The notes beneath the pieces are model-generated. The model did not search any database. It was not told where the DNA came from and was given only the letters and a program-made list of their open reading frames with translations. 64,000 nucleotides of DNA from NCBI RefSeq assembly GCF_900101025.1, contig NZ_FMUH01000004.1, forward strand, positions 124,001-188,000, written 5' to 3'. Within the stretch, counting starts at the first letter, position 1. The number at the start of each line of letters is the position of its first letter. Source of the DNA: Klenkia marina (GTDB lineage: Bacteria; Actinomycetota; Actinomycetes; Mycobacteriales; Geodermatophilaceae). Position numbers and translations under genes: made by a program. Shown piece after piece: positions 1-8,636 of the stretch.

Positions 1-1343
1 GCGGTGAGCCGGTCGAACTCGTCCTGCTCGGCTGCGGCGTCGGCGGCCGAGGGGCGGGACTGCCGGCCGACGAAGTCCAGGGGCTCGTCGAGGTCCTCGG
101 CGGTGGGCAGCAGGTCGGGGTGCGACCACAGCTGGTCACGGGCCTCGCTGCCGTGCTGGGCGGCCATGGCCCCCCAGACCGTCGCCGCGTCGCGCAGCCG
201 CCGGGGCCGCAGCTGGAGGCCGACCAGCGTGGCGAAGGTCTGCTCGGCGGGCCCGCCCGAGGCGCGCCGGCGGCGCATGGTCTCGGCCAGCGCGCCGTGG
301 CCGGGCAGCCGCTGCCCGGCGGCCTCGGCGACCACGACGTCGACCCAGCCCTCGACCAGGGCCAGCAGGGTCTCCAGCCGACGCAGGGCGCGCTGCTGCT
401 CCTCGGTCTCGGCGGGCTCGAGCACCCCGCTGCCCAGCAGCTGCTGCAGCTTCTCGGGGTCCTGGGGGTCGAAGCCGCCCTCCATGCCGCCCATCGCGTC
501 CTCGAGCCCGCGCTGGATGGCGTCGGCGTCGACGTGGATGCCGCGCGCGTAGGCGTGGACGGCGTCGGCCAGCTGCTGCCGCAGCCACGGGACGTGGGCG
601 AACAGGCGCTGGTGGGCGGCCTCGCGCAGGGCGAGGAACAGCCGCACCTCCTCCTCGGGCCGGTCCAGGCCCTCGCGGAAGGCGTCGACGTTCTGCGGCA
701 CCAGTGCGGCGGTGCCGGCCGGGGCGAGCGGGAGACCCACGTCGGTGCTGGTGACGACCTCGTCGGCCAGCTTGCCGAGGGCCTGCCCGACCTGGGCGCC
801 GAACATGACGCCGCCCATCTGGCCCATGACGCCCGACAGCGGGCCCGCCACGGCGGCGGCCTCGGCCGGCAGCGCGGAGGTCATCGCGGCCACCACCCGC
901 TCGGCCAGCGGGTCGATGAGGGCGCCCCAGGCGGGCAGCGTCTGCTCCAGCCAGTCGACCCGCGACCAGGCAGCGGTGCGCTCGATGCCCGAGGGCAGCT
1001 CGGTGACCTGGTCCAGCCAGAGGTCGGCCAGCCGCAGGGCCTCGGTCACCTCGCTGCGCTCGGCGGCGGAGGTGGGCTGGTGACCGGCCGCGAGCTGGCT
1101 GATCGCGCCCTGGCGGGCGAGGTCCCAGTTCACCGGGCCGCCCGACCAGGTCATGAGCTTCTGCAGCTCGGCGAACAGCGGCATCTTGCCGAGCAGGTCC
1201 TCCGGCGATCCGCCCCCGGCGCCGCCGAACAACGCGCCGAAGCCGAACGGGTCGGCCGGGTTGCCGCCACCCCCGGGGCCGTTCTCGTCGCGGCGCTGCG
1301 GGTCGCGGTCGGAGGGGCCGAATCCGAAGGGGATGTCGCTCAT
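1..1343 (-). CDS. Zinc-dependent metalloprotease, DUF2342/zincin_2 family (partial, C-terminus outside window)
   Basis: The reading frame runs from an ATG at 1343 out of the left edge, about 447 codons visible. The N-terminus (residues 1-50) is Gly/Pro/Phe-rich and disordered. A helical domain follows, with the family motif EAAHQRLF at residues 241-248 (His244, with a second His at 250), which is typical of the actinobacterial zincin_2 family of predicted zinc proteases. There is no signal peptide, so it is probably cytoplasmic; its substrate is unknown. It is divergent from the Lon-like protease gene, an arrangement I recall from mycobacteria. A TACCGT box ends 7 bp before the ATG and there is no Shine-Dalgarno, so the mRNA may be leaderless. 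The family call is firm; the function is not. Confidence 0.85.
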   Translation of the reverse strand, partial: MSDIPFGFGPSDRDPQRRDENGPGGGGNPADPFGFGALFGGAGGGSPEDLLGKMPLFAELQKLMTWSGGPVNWDLARQGAISQLAAGHQPTSAAERSEVTEALRLADLWLDQVTELPSGIERTAAWSRVDWLEQTLPAWGALIDPLAERVVAAMTSALPAEAAAVAGPLSGVMGQMGGVMFGAQVGQALGKLADEVVTSTDVGLPLAPAGTAALVPQNVDAFREGLDRPEEEVRLFLALREAAHQRLFAHVPWLRQQLADAVHAYARGIHVDADAIQRGLEDAMGGMEGGFDPQDPEKLQQLLGSGVLEPAETEEQQRALRRLETLLALVEGWVDVVVAEAAGQRLPGHGALAETMRRRRASGGPAEQTFATLVGLQLRPRRLRDAATVWGAMAAQHGSEARDQLWSHPDLLPTAEDLDEPLDFVGRQSRPSAADAAAEQDEFDRLT

Positions 1344-1462
1344 GGTCACCACGGTAGCCGCGCCCGGGGCCGCGGAGGTGGGTCACAGGAAGCCCTGGGC
1401 GAACACCCTGCCCGCGCCGGGGAACGGGCCCTCGACCAGGTGGTCACCTACTGTCGGCCGCT
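1344..1462. promoter_or_regulatory. Divergent promoter region with two leaderless-type -10 boxes
   Basis: Both flanking genes have a TANNNT box just before the start codon. On the minus strand TACCGT (1351-1356) lies 7 bp before the ATG at 1343. On the plus strand TACTGT (1449-1454) lies 8 bp before the GTG at 1463. Neither gene has a purine-rich ribosome-binding site. That transcription starts at or next to the start codon is inferred from spacing. Confidence 0.5.
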
Positions 1463-2497
1463 GTGAGCCGTCGTGTGACCGTCCTGGTGGCGGGTGTGGT
1501 GCTGCTGCTGGGGTTCGGGCTGGTGGGCTCCGTGGTGCCCGTGCCCTACGTGGCGCAGGTGCCGGGCCCGACCTACAACACGTTGGGCGAGCTCGACGGC
1601 GAGCCGATCATCAGCGTCGCCGGCCGCGACCGCAACGAGGTCAGCGGCAACCTCAACCTCACCACCGTGGGGGTGCCGCAGCGCCCGCTCACGCTGGTCG
1701 GGGCCGTGCAGGGCTGGTTCGACGGCGAGGTGTCGGTGGTGCCCCGCGACACGGTGTACCCGCCCGACCAGTCGGTGGAGGAGACCCAGCAGCAGAACCG
1801 GCAGGCGTTCCTCACCTCCGAGCAGTCGGCCAACGCGGCTGCGCTGGGCCAGCTGGGCTACCCGGAGAAGGTCGTGGTCCAGGCGGTCGCCGACGACTCG
1901 CCGTCGGCGGGTCGGCTGGAACCGGGCGACGCGATCGAGAGCGTCGACGGCACCCCGACGCCCGACACCGACCGCCTCGACGCAGCCCTGACGGCCATCC
2001 CTGCCGGCAGCGCCGTCACGGTGGGCTACACCCGGCTCGGCCAGGCCGGGACGGCGACGATCACGACGACCTCGGGCGACGCCCGGGACGGCTCGTTCCT
2101 GGGCGTCGGCATCCTGCAGACCCCGTCGGCGCCGTTCACCGTGTCCATCCGGGTCGACGACGTCGGCGGGCCCTCGGCCGGGTTGATGCTGACCCTGGGG
2201 ATCATCGACCTCGTCGGCGACACCGACCTCACCGAAGGCGCGGTCATCGCGGGTACCGGCACGATCGACGCCGCCGGCACGGTCGGCCCGATCGGCGGCA
2301 TCCCCCTGAAGATGGTCGCCGCGCGCGACATCGGCGCCGAGCTGTTCCTGGTGCCGGCCGACAACTGCCAGGAGGCGCTGGCCAACGCGCAGCCGGGGCT
2401 GCCGATGGCCCGGGTCGCCACCCTGCAGGACGCCCTGACCGCGCTGGCCACCTTCCGGGACGGCGGCACGCCGGCCCCCTGCACCGACGGCGACTGA
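1463..2497 (+). CDS. YlbL-like membrane-anchored PDZ/Lon-type serine protease (S16)
   Basis: 344 aa. One N-terminal membrane segment (about residues 5-28) anchors the protein with its body outside. A PDZ domain spans about 125-205, followed by a Lon-type proteolytic domain (about 220-335). The catalytic dyad is visible as Ser238 in GGPSAG and Lys283 in GGIPLKM. The protein has no AAA+ domain, so it resembles Bacillus YlbL rather than ATP-dependent Lon. The GTG at 1463 is chosen because it lies 8 bp after a TACTGT box and keeps the transmembrane segment at the very N-terminus. The neighbours (zincin_2 protease and UPF0182) are conserved together in actinobacteria; a role in envelope protein quality control is inference. 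Confidence 0.9.
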   Translation: MSRRVTVLVAGVVLLLGFGLVGSVVPVPYVAQVPGPTYNTLGELDGEPIISVAGRDRNEVSGNLNLTTVGVPQRPLTLVGAVQGWFDGEVSVVPRDTVYPPDQSVEETQQQNRQAFLTSEQSANAAALGQLGYPEKVVVQAVADDSPSAGRLEPGDAIESVDGTPTPDTDRLDAALTAIPAGSAVTVGYTRLGQAGTATITTTSGDARDGSFLGVGILQTPSAPFTVSIRVDDVGGPSAGLMLTLGIIDLVGDTDLTEGAVIAGTGTIDAAGTVGPIGGIPLKMVAARDIGAELFLVPADNCQEALANAQPGLPMARVATLQDALTALATFRDGGTPAPCTDGD

Positions 2498-2726
2498 GCG
2501 CACGGCGACCCCGGGAGCACCTCAGCGGCGCACGTGTCGGGTGCCCGTGGTGTGCTTGCAGGCATCCGGGAACCCGGGGGAGCCCGCGGCAGTTGAGCAG
2601 GCGTCCCCCCGCCTGTCCCGGATGCTGCCCGCCGCACCTGGCGGGCGGCTGTCGGGCGCCACGGGTCCAGCTGTGACCGGTGGGCGCCGCCCGACGCCGA
2701 GCCCGCGCAACTGAAGGAGCCCGCCC

Positions 2727-5700
2727 GTGGCCATGCGGCCCCCCGTGCCGGTGCCGACCCTGTCCCGGCGCGCCAAGCTGGTCATCGGCGTCATCGCCGT
2801 CCTGCTGGTGCTGTTCACCGTGATCGGCACGCTCACCAACGTCTACGTCGACTACCTCTGGTTCGACGAGACCGGCTACACCGAGGTCTTCTGGACCGAG
2901 ATCCAGACCCGGGCGCTGCTGTTCGCCGTCGCTGGCCTCGCCACCGGCGGGCTGGTCGCGCTGGCGATCCACCTCGCCTACCGCTTCCGGCCCACCTTCC
3001 GGCCGATGAGCCTGGAGCAGCAGAACCTCGAGCGCTACCGCCAGTCGATCGAGCCCCGTCGCACGCTCGTGCTGGTCGCGGTGGCCGTCGTGCTGGGCCT
3101 GTTCGCCGGGTTCACCGCCCAGGGCAGCTGGGAGACCTGGCTGCAGTTCCGCAACGCCACCGACTTCGGCACCGTCGACCCGCAGTTCGGGCTCGACAAC
3201 GGGTTCTTCGTCTTCGAGCTGCCCTTCTACCGCCTGGCCCTGGGCTTCGCCTTCGCCATCGCGGTGCTGGCGCTGATCGGGTCGCTGCTGACGCACTACG
3301 TCTTCGGTGGCCTGCGGCTGCAGACCCCGGGGCAGAAGCTGTCGGGCGCGGCCCGGGTGCAGCTGTCGGTGCTGCTGGGCGTCTTCGTCGCCCTCAAGGC
3401 GGTGGCCTACTGGCTCGACCGGTACAGCACCGTCTACTCCGACCGCGGCGGGGTGTTCACCGGCGCCAGCTACACCGACGTCAACGCGCTGCTGCCGGCC
3501 AAGACCATCCTGGTCTTCGTCGCGATCATCTGCGCCATCGCGTTCTTCGCCAACATCGTGGTGCGCAACTTCGCGCTGCCGGCCGCGTCGCTCGTGCTGC
3601 TCATGCTGTCCTCGCTGGTGATCGGCGTGGCCTACCCGGCGATCGTGCAGCAGTTCGTGGTCCGCCCGACCCCGGACGAGCGCGAGGCGCCCTACATCGC
3701 CCGGGCGATCGACGCGACGCGCCAGGCCTACGACATCGCCGACGTGCAGTACGTGAACTACGCCCAGGACCAGACCGGTGACTCGGCCAGCGACGCCGAC
3801 GCCGCGCAGGCGGCCGCGGAGCTGGCCGGCTCCCCGACGGTGGAGAACATCCGGCTGCTCGACCCGAACGTGCTGGCCCCGACGTTCACCGCCCTGCAGC
3901 AGATCCGCAACGTGTACGGCTTCCCCGACCGGCTCGACGTCGACCGCTACAGCGTCGACGGCGTGACCCAGGACTACGTCGTCGCCGTCCGCGAGCTCGA
4001 CCAGTCCAACCTGTCGGACAACCAGAGCAGCTGGATCAACCGGCACACCGTCTACACCCACGGCAACGGGTTCGTGGCCGCCCCGGCCAACCAGGTCAGC
4101 AGCGGCTCGGGTGAGGGCGGCCAGCCCAACTTCACCACCGGCAACCTGCCCACGACCGGGAACATCCCGGTGGACGAGGCGCGCATCTACTACGGCGAGC
4201 TGCTCAACGACAACGGCACCGACACCTACTCGGTGGTCGGCGCCGCCGACGGCGAGGGTCCCCGTGAGTTCGACCGGCCCGAGTCCGGCTCGTCCGACGA
4301 CGACCAGGACCAGGTCAACTTCACCTACGACGGCAGCGGTGGGGTGTCGATCGGCAACTTCTTCCGGCAGCTGACGTTCGCCATCTACTACCGCGAGCGC
4401 AACTTCATCCTCTCCGGTGCGGTCAACGACAACTCCCGGGTGATGTACGTCCGCGACCCGCTTGACCGCGTCGAGAAGGCGGCGCCCTTCCTGACCGTCG
4501 ACGGCGACCCCTACCCGGCGGTCGTCGACGGCCGGGTCACCTGGATCCTCGACGGCTACACCACCTCCGACGCGTTCCCCTACGCCGAGCAGATGGAGCT
4601 GGGCGAGGCCACGACCGACGCCCTGACCGGCACGGGCACGGGCACGACCGCGCTGCCCAACGACACGGTCAACTACGTGCGCAACTCGGTGAAGGCCACC
4701 GTCGACGCCTACACCGGCCAGGTCACGCTGTACGCCTGGGACGACGAGGACCCGGTGCTGCGCACGTACATGCAGGCCTTCCCGGGCATCATCGAGCCCA
4801 AGTCGGACATGTCCGACGACCTGGTCGCCCACGTGCGCTACCCCGAGGACCTGTTCAAGCTGCAGCGCGACATCCTCACCCGGTACCACGTCGACGACGC
4901 CGGCGACTTCTACAACCAGAACGACCGGTGGCGGATCCCGGACGACCCGACGATCGGCGGGACGACGGCCGCCCAGCCGCCGTACTACATCCTCAGCCAG
5001 CGGCCCGGCGACAGCGGGGCGACCTTCCAGCTCACGAGTGCGTTGAACGCCTTCCAGCGGGAGAACCTGTCGGCGTTCGTCTCGGCCTCGGCCGACCCGG
5101 CGACGTACGGGGAGCTGCAGGTGCTGCGGCTGCCGGGCAACACGCCCTACCAGGGGCCGGGTCAGGCGCAGAACGCGATGACGTCGAACAACCAGGTGCG
5201 CACCGACCTCACGCTGTTCGACAGCGACAACTCCCGCGCGGTCTTCGGCAACCTGCTCACGCTGCCCATCGGCGACGCCGGGCTGCTCTACGTCGAGCCG
5301 CTCTACGTGCAGAGCGCGGCCGAGAACTCGTTCCCGCTGCTGCAGAAGGTGATCGTCAACTACCAGGGCCGGATCGGGTACGGCGACACCCTCGCCGAGT
5401 CCCTCGACCAGGTGTTCGGCGCCGGGGTCGGTGACTCCGTGCCCGACGGGGGCACCACGGCGCCCGACGGCGGCGGGAGCACGACCCCGCCGACGACGTC
5501 GGCCCCGACGACCACCGCACCGCCCACCGGCGGGGGCGGGGACGTGGTGGTCGACTCGGCGACCGCGCAGGCCATCGCGGCGATCCAGCAGGCGCTGCAG
5601 GACCTGGCCGCGGCCAACCAGTCGGGCAACTTCGTCGCCATCGGTCAGGCCCAGCAGGCCCTGGCCGACGCCTCTGCCGCCTTCGAGGCCGCCCAGTCCG

Positions 5701-5747
5701 CGGCGTCCGCGTCGGCCAGCAGCGCGCCGGCCAGCCCCACGGGCTGA
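2727..5747 (+). CDS. UPF0182 family large membrane protein
   Basis: 1006 aa. The first ~300 residues hold about seven hydrophobic membrane segments (the first around residues 18-38); the rest is a large soluble domain typical of UPF0182. The C-terminus has a Thr/Pro/Gly-rich linker (about 895-935) and then an Ala/Gln-rich predicted coiled coil ending in a Ser/Ala/Pro tail. GTG at 2727 is preceded by GAAGGAG with 7 bp spacing. The 228 bp between ylbL and this gene shows no gene. The family is widespread in actinobacteria and its function is unknown. Confidence 0.93.
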   Translation: MAMRPPVPVPTLSRRAKLVIGVIAVLLVLFTVIGTLTNVYVDYLWFDETGYTEVFWTEIQTRALLFAVAGLATGGLVALAIHLAYRFRPTFRPMSLEQQNLERYRQSIEPRRTLVLVAVAVVLGLFAGFTAQGSWETWLQFRNATDFGTVDPQFGLDNGFFVFELPFYRLALGFAFAIAVLALIGSLLTHYVFGGLRLQTPGQKLSGAARVQLSVLLGVFVALKAVAYWLDRYSTVYSDRGGVFTGASYTDVNALLPAKTILVFVAIICAIAFFANIVVRNFALPAASLVLLMLSSLVIGVAYPAIVQQFVVRPTPDEREAPYIARAIDATRQAYDIADVQYVNYAQDQTGDSASDADAAQAAAELAGSPTVENIRLLDPNVLAPTFTALQQIRNVYGFPDRLDVDRYSVDGVTQDYVVAVRELDQSNLSDNQSSWINRHTVYTHGNGFVAAPANQVSSGSGEGGQPNFTTGNLPTTGNIPVDEARIYYGELLNDNGTDTYSVVGAADGEGPREFDRPESGSSDDDQDQVNFTYDGSGGVSIGNFFRQLTFAIYYRERNFILSGAVNDNSRVMYVRDPLDRVEKAAPFLTVDGDPYPAVVDGRVTWILDGYTTSDAFPYAEQMELGEATTDALTGTGTGTTALPNDTVNYVRNSVKATVDAYTGQVTLYAWDDEDPVLRTYMQAFPGIIEPKSDMSDDLVAHVRYPEDLFKLQRDILTRYHVDDAGDFYNQNDRWRIPDDPTIGGTTAAQPPYYILSQRPGDSGATFQLTSALNAFQRENLSAFVSASADPATYGELQVLRLPGNTPYQGPGQAQNAMTSNNQVRTDLTLFDSDNSRAVFGNLLTLPIGDAGLLYVEPLYVQSAAENSFPLLQKVIVNYQGRIGYGDTLAESLDQVFGAGVGDSVPDGGTTAPDGGGSTTPPTTSAPTTTAPPTGGGGDVVVDSATAQAIAAIQQALQDLAAANQSGNFVAIGQAQQALADASAAFEAAQSAASASASSAPASPTG

Positions 5748-5795
5748 CCCCCCGGTGGGACCACCCCGGCCGGTGCGCTAGGGTGGTCCTACCGA

Positions 5796-5872
5796 CGCGG
5801 GGTGGAGCAGCTCGGTAGCTCGCTGGGCTCATAACCCAGAGGTCACAGGTTCAAATCCTGTCCCCGCTACCA
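5796..5872 (+). tRNA. Initiator tRNA-fMet (CAT), copy 1
   Basis: A 77-nt cloverleaf with encoded CCA. The anticodon loop reads CTCATAA, and the anticodon stem CTGGG/CCCAG carries the three consecutive G:C pairs of initiators. Position 1 (C) does not pair with position 72 (T), the other initiator hallmark. The sequence is identical to the copy at 5997-6073. A hairpin terminator follows immediately. Confidence 0.97.
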
Positions 5873-5874
5873 CC

Positions 5875-5911
5875 ACGAAGGCCCGGACTCCTCGGAGTCC
5901 GGGCCTTCGTC
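5875..5911 (+). terminator. Hairpin terminator after tRNA-fMet copy 1
   Basis: A 17-bp perfect inverted repeat (5875-5891 / 5894-5910) with central bases TC, directly after the tRNA. It lacks a long T-run, as is usual in this GC range. Confidence 0.8.
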
Positions 5912-5954
5912 GTTCTCCAGGCGCCGCAGGGTGTGCACGGTCACGCCCGGCCGG

Positions 5955-5985
5955 TTCGACGCGCCTGCGGAGCGTGGGGTAGTGT
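5955..5985 (+). promoter_or_regulatory. Candidate promoter of tRNA-fMet copy 2
   Basis: TTCGAC (5955-5960) and TAGTGT (5980-5985) are separated by 19 bp, with the tRNA beginning 11 bp downstream. A similar box, TAGGGT (5779-5784), lies 11 bp before copy 1, so each tRNA copy probably has its own promoter. This is motif-based only. Confidence 0.45.
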
Positions 5986-5996
5986 TGTCCTTGCGA

Positions 5997-6073
5997 CGCG
6001 GGGTGGAGCAGCTCGGTAGCTCGCTGGGCTCATAACCCAGAGGTCACAGGTTCAAATCCTGTCCCCGCTACCA
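5997..6073 (+). tRNA. Initiator tRNA-fMet (CAT), copy 2
   Basis: Identical in all 77 positions to the copy at 5796, with the same GGG/CCC anticodon stem and C1-T72 mismatch. About 124 bp separate the two genes. The tandem copies suggest a local duplication that included the terminator. Confidence 0.97.
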
Positions 6074-6075
6074 CC

Positions 6076-6111
6076 ACGAAGGCCCGGACTCCGAGGAGTC
6101 CGGGCCTTCGT
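6076..6111 (+). terminator. Hairpin terminator after tRNA-fMet copy 2
   Basis: The same 17-bp stem as after copy 1 (6076-6092 / 6095-6111), but the two central bases are GA instead of TC, so the hairpin is the reverse complement of the first. Confidence 0.8.
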
Positions 6112-6190
6112 CATGTCGGGCCCGGGGGAGCCGGCAGCGGTTGCCCGGCCCCGGGAACAGCGGGGGAGCGGCATCCGGTTGGGTGGGGGC

Positions 6191-6829
6191 GTGAGCGATC
6201 CCTTCGCCGTCCGGCCCGACGACCACGTCTACGGGGACCCGGACGCGCCGGTCACCGTCCTGGAGTACGGCGACTACCAGTGCCCCTACTGCGCCGCGGC
6301 CGCCCCGGTGCTGCGCGCGCTGGTCGACGAGTCCGACGGCGGCGTCCGGTTGGTGTTCCGGCACTGGCCGCTGCACGACGTGCACCCCTACGCCCTCACC
6401 GCGGCGCTGGCCGCCGAGGCAGCCGCCGACCAAGGCGCGTACTGGCCGATGCACCACCTGCTCTACGCCCGCCAGGACCAGCTCACCGACGCCGACCTCG
6501 TGTCCTACGCCGAGGAGCTCGGCCTCGACCCGGGGCCGATGACCGGCGAGGCCGCCCAGCCCTACGGCGACAAGGTGGAGGCCGACTTCGCCTCCGGCGT
6601 GCAGCTGGAGGTGCCCGGCACCCCGACGATCTTCGTCGACGGCCAGCTCTTCACCGGTCGACCCGACCTGGCCGCCCTGCGCCGGGTGATCGGGGCCGCC
6701 TCAGACCCGGGGCGCGATCCAGGGGCGGGGCGGCAGCGACGGGGGTTCCTCGGACGCCGGCGAGCACAGCGGGAACCGCTCGCCGAGGGTGCGCAGCAGG
6801 AGGGTCCCGACCACCGCTGCGGTCAGTGA
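6191..6829 (+). CDS. DsbA-family thioredoxin-fold protein
   Basis: 212 aa from the GTG at 6191. The thioredoxin fold starts at the N-terminus. The redox motif CPYC is at residues 31-34 (in GDYQCPYC), and a cis-Pro segment VPGTPTIF lies near residue 140, as in DsbA/FrnE-like thiol oxidoreductases. No signal peptide is visible, so it is probably cytoplasmic. An upstream in-frame ATG (6113) lies directly after the tRNA terminator and is unlikely. The fold should end near 6700; the last ~43 residues are low-complexity and run antisense into the 3' end of nhaA for 129 bp. In many actinobacteria this domain is fused to NhaA; here the two are separate and convergent. Confidence 0.85.
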   Translation: MSDPFAVRPDDHVYGDPDAPVTVLEYGDYQCPYCAAAAPVLRALVDESDGGVRLVFRHWPLHDVHPYALTAALAAEAAADQGAYWPMHHLLYARQDQLTDADLVSYAEELGLDPGPMTGEAAQPYGDKVEADFASGVQLEVPGTPTIFVDGQLFTGRPDLAALRRVIGAASDPGRDPGAGRQRRGFLGRRRAQREPLAEGAQQEGPDHRCGQ

Positions 6830-8074
6830 CCCCAGCAGGATGCCGATCTTGGCCTGCTCGCGCAGCAGCGCGTCGTCGAAGGCCAGGTCGGTGATGAACA
6901 GCGAGATGGTGAACCCGATGCCGGCCAGCGTCGCCCCGGCCATCAGGTGCGACCAGCGCACCCCACCGGGCAGCACCCCCCACCCGGTGCGCAGAGCCGC
7001 GTAAGCGCCCAGCGTGATGCCGACCGCGTTGCCGGCCACCAGTGCCACGGCGACGCCGAGGGTGACCGTCGACGTCGCCGCCGCGCGCAGGGTCTCGCCG
7101 TCCAGCACCACGCCGGCGTTGGCCAGGCCGAAGACGGGCACCACGAGGTAGGCCGTCCAGCGGTGCAGCGACTCCTGCAGCCGGGCGTTGGCCGGCACGG
7201 TGGAGGCGACGGCGAGCTTGGTGGTGCGGGCCTTGGCGGCGTCGGGGTCCTCGCGCAGGGCGCGGCCGAAGGCTGCCGTCCGCTCGACCTCCTTGCGGCT
7301 GGGGGGTCGAGCCGGCAGGAGCAGGCCGACCAGCACCCCGGCCAGCGTCGCGTGCACGCCCGACTCGTGGACGGCCAGCCACAGCGCGATGCCGGTGAGC
7401 ACGTAGGGGGTCAGCGTCCAGACGCCGATCCACCTCAGCACGAGCAGGACGACGACGAGGGCGCCCGCCACCGCGAGGGCCGGCAGCACGATGTCGTCGG
7501 AGTAGAACAGGGCCATGACGCCGATCGCGCCGATGTCGTCGACGATCGCCAGGGTCAGCAGGAACAGCCGCAGCCGGTCGGGGCAGCGCGGGCCGAACAG
7601 GGCCAGCACCCCGAGCACGAAGGCGGTGTCGGTGCTCATGACGATGCCCCAGCCGCTGGCCGCCTCGCCGCTGGGGTTGAAGGCCAGGTAGACCAGCGCG
7701 GGGACGGCCAGCCCGCCCAGGGCGCCGAGCGCCGGGGCCGCGACCGACCGCCGGTCGCGCAGCTCACCGGTGGCCACCTCGCGGGTGATCTCCAGGCCCA
7801 CGACCAGGAAGAACAGCGCCATCGCGCCGTCGTTGACCCAGTGCCGCAGGTCCATCGACAGCACGGCGTCGCCGACGCCCAGGCTCGCGCTGGTCGACCA
7901 GAACGACTCGTAGCCCGCGGCCCACGGCGAGTTCGCCCACGCCAGCGCCAGCAGGGTGCCGACGAGCAGCAGGGCGGATCCGCCGGCCTCGGTGCCCATG
8001 TAGAGCCTCGAGGACGGCGACAGCGTGGGGACCGAGACGCGCAGCGCCGGGCCGGGGCGTGGTGCCTGGGTCAC
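6701..8074 (-). CDS. nhaA: Na+/H+ antiporter NhaA
   Basis: 457 aa, about 11-12 membrane segments. Conserved NhaA stretches include GLEITREVATGEL, STDTAFVLGVLALFG and LAIVDDIGAIGVMAL, the last carrying the ion-binding Asp pair. It exchanges sodium for protons at the cytoplasmic membrane for pH and salt homeostasis. GTG at 8074 is chosen because it begins 20 bp after the stop of the upstream VOC gene and has an AGGAGG motif (8087-8092); a longer start would lie inside that gene. It is probably co-transcribed with the VOC gene. Its 3' end overlaps the convergent dsbA-like gene by 129 bp. Confidence 0.95.
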   Translation of the reverse strand: MTQAPRPGPALRVSVPTLSPSSRLYMGTEAGGSALLLVGTLLALAWANSPWAAGYESFWSTSASLGVGDAVLSMDLRHWVNDGAMALFFLVVGLEITREVATGELRDRRSVAAPALGALGGLAVPALVYLAFNPSGEAASGWGIVMSTDTAFVLGVLALFGPRCPDRLRLFLLTLAIVDDIGAIGVMALFYSDDIVLPALAVAGALVVVLLVLRWIGVWTLTPYVLTGIALWLAVHESGVHATLAGVLVGLLLPARPPSRKEVERTAAFGRALREDPDAAKARTTKLAVASTVPANARLQESLHRWTAYLVVPVFGLANAGVVLDGETLRAAATSTVTLGVAVALVAGNAVGITLGAYAALRTGWGVLPGGVRWSHLMAGATLAGIGFTISLFITDLAFDDALLREQAKIGILLGSLTAAVVGTLLLRTLGERFPLCSPASEEPPSLPPRPWIAPRV

Positions 8075-8093
8075 GGGCCGACCAACCTCCTGG

Positions 8094-8600
8094 CTAGAGG
8101 ACGTGTTCCCCGTACATCTCACCCAGCGGGTCGGCGATGAGCTCGATGCGGGCACCGTCGGGGTCGCGGAAGTAGACCGACACCCCCGAGTGCACCTCGT
8201 GCGCGACGCCGGCCTCGGTCAGGTTCGCCACCAGGGCCTCCCAGCGGGCAGGTTCGACGCTGATGGCCACGTGGTGCAGCCCGCCGAGCACCTCGGCGTA
8301 GGGGCCGACGTCCAGGCCGGGGAAGTCGAAGAACGCCAGCAGGTTCTGGTTGCCGATGTCGAAGAAGAAGTGCGAGCTGCCCGGGTAGTCGCGGTTGTCG
8401 ATCAGCTCGGTGAGCGGGAAGCCGAGCACGCCCTGGTAGAAGGCGATGGTGCGCTCGACGTCGCTGCTGACGAGCGCGGTGTGGTGCAGCCCGCGCGCGG
8501 TCGAGGCCGGGCGCTCGCCGGCCGGGCGCAGGTAGGTCTCGCGCAGCCGCGCCCGGGTCGCCTCGACGGCGGTGAGGTCGATGGTCATGCGTTCAACCAT
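8094..8600 (-). CDS. VOC (glyoxalase/dioxygenase superfamily) protein
   Basis: 168 aa. Two beta-alpha-beta-beta-beta modules of the vicinal oxygen chelate fold: GLHHTALVSSDVERTIAFY (about residues 37-55) and GLHHVAISVEPARWEAL (about 106-122), ending with YFRDPDGARIELIAD. The His residues of both modules and the C-terminal Glu fit a metal site. The substrate cannot be read from sequence. A second ATG at 8588 (TIDLTAVEA) is an equally possible start. Probably the first gene of a two-gene unit with nhaA. Confidence 0.85.
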   Translation of the reverse strand: MVERMTIDLTAVEATRARLRETYLRPAGERPASTARGLHHTALVSSDVERTIAFYQGVLGFPLTELIDNRDYPGSSHFFFDIGNQNLLAFFDFPGLDVGPYAEVLGGLHHVAISVEPARWEALVANLTEAGVAHEVHSGVSVYFRDPDGARIELIADPLGEMYGEHVL

Positions 8601-8636
8601 CTCACCGCCGTCAAGACGACCCGGGAGCAGGGGGGA

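Noticed and set aside
2498-2726. Possible gene between ylbL and UPF0182
   Set aside because: Only short overlapping shadow frames; no ribosome-binding site with a conserved product.
2244-4889. An 881-codon minus-strand frame opposite UPF0182
   Set aside because: Shadow frame, Val/Gly/Asp/His-rich, with no recognisable domain, crossing two real genes.
6113-6190. N-terminal extension of the DsbA-like protein from ATG 6113
   Set aside because: The ATG begins 2 bp after the tRNA terminator stem, the 26 extra residues look unlike a signal peptide, and GTG 6191 starts at the fold boundary.
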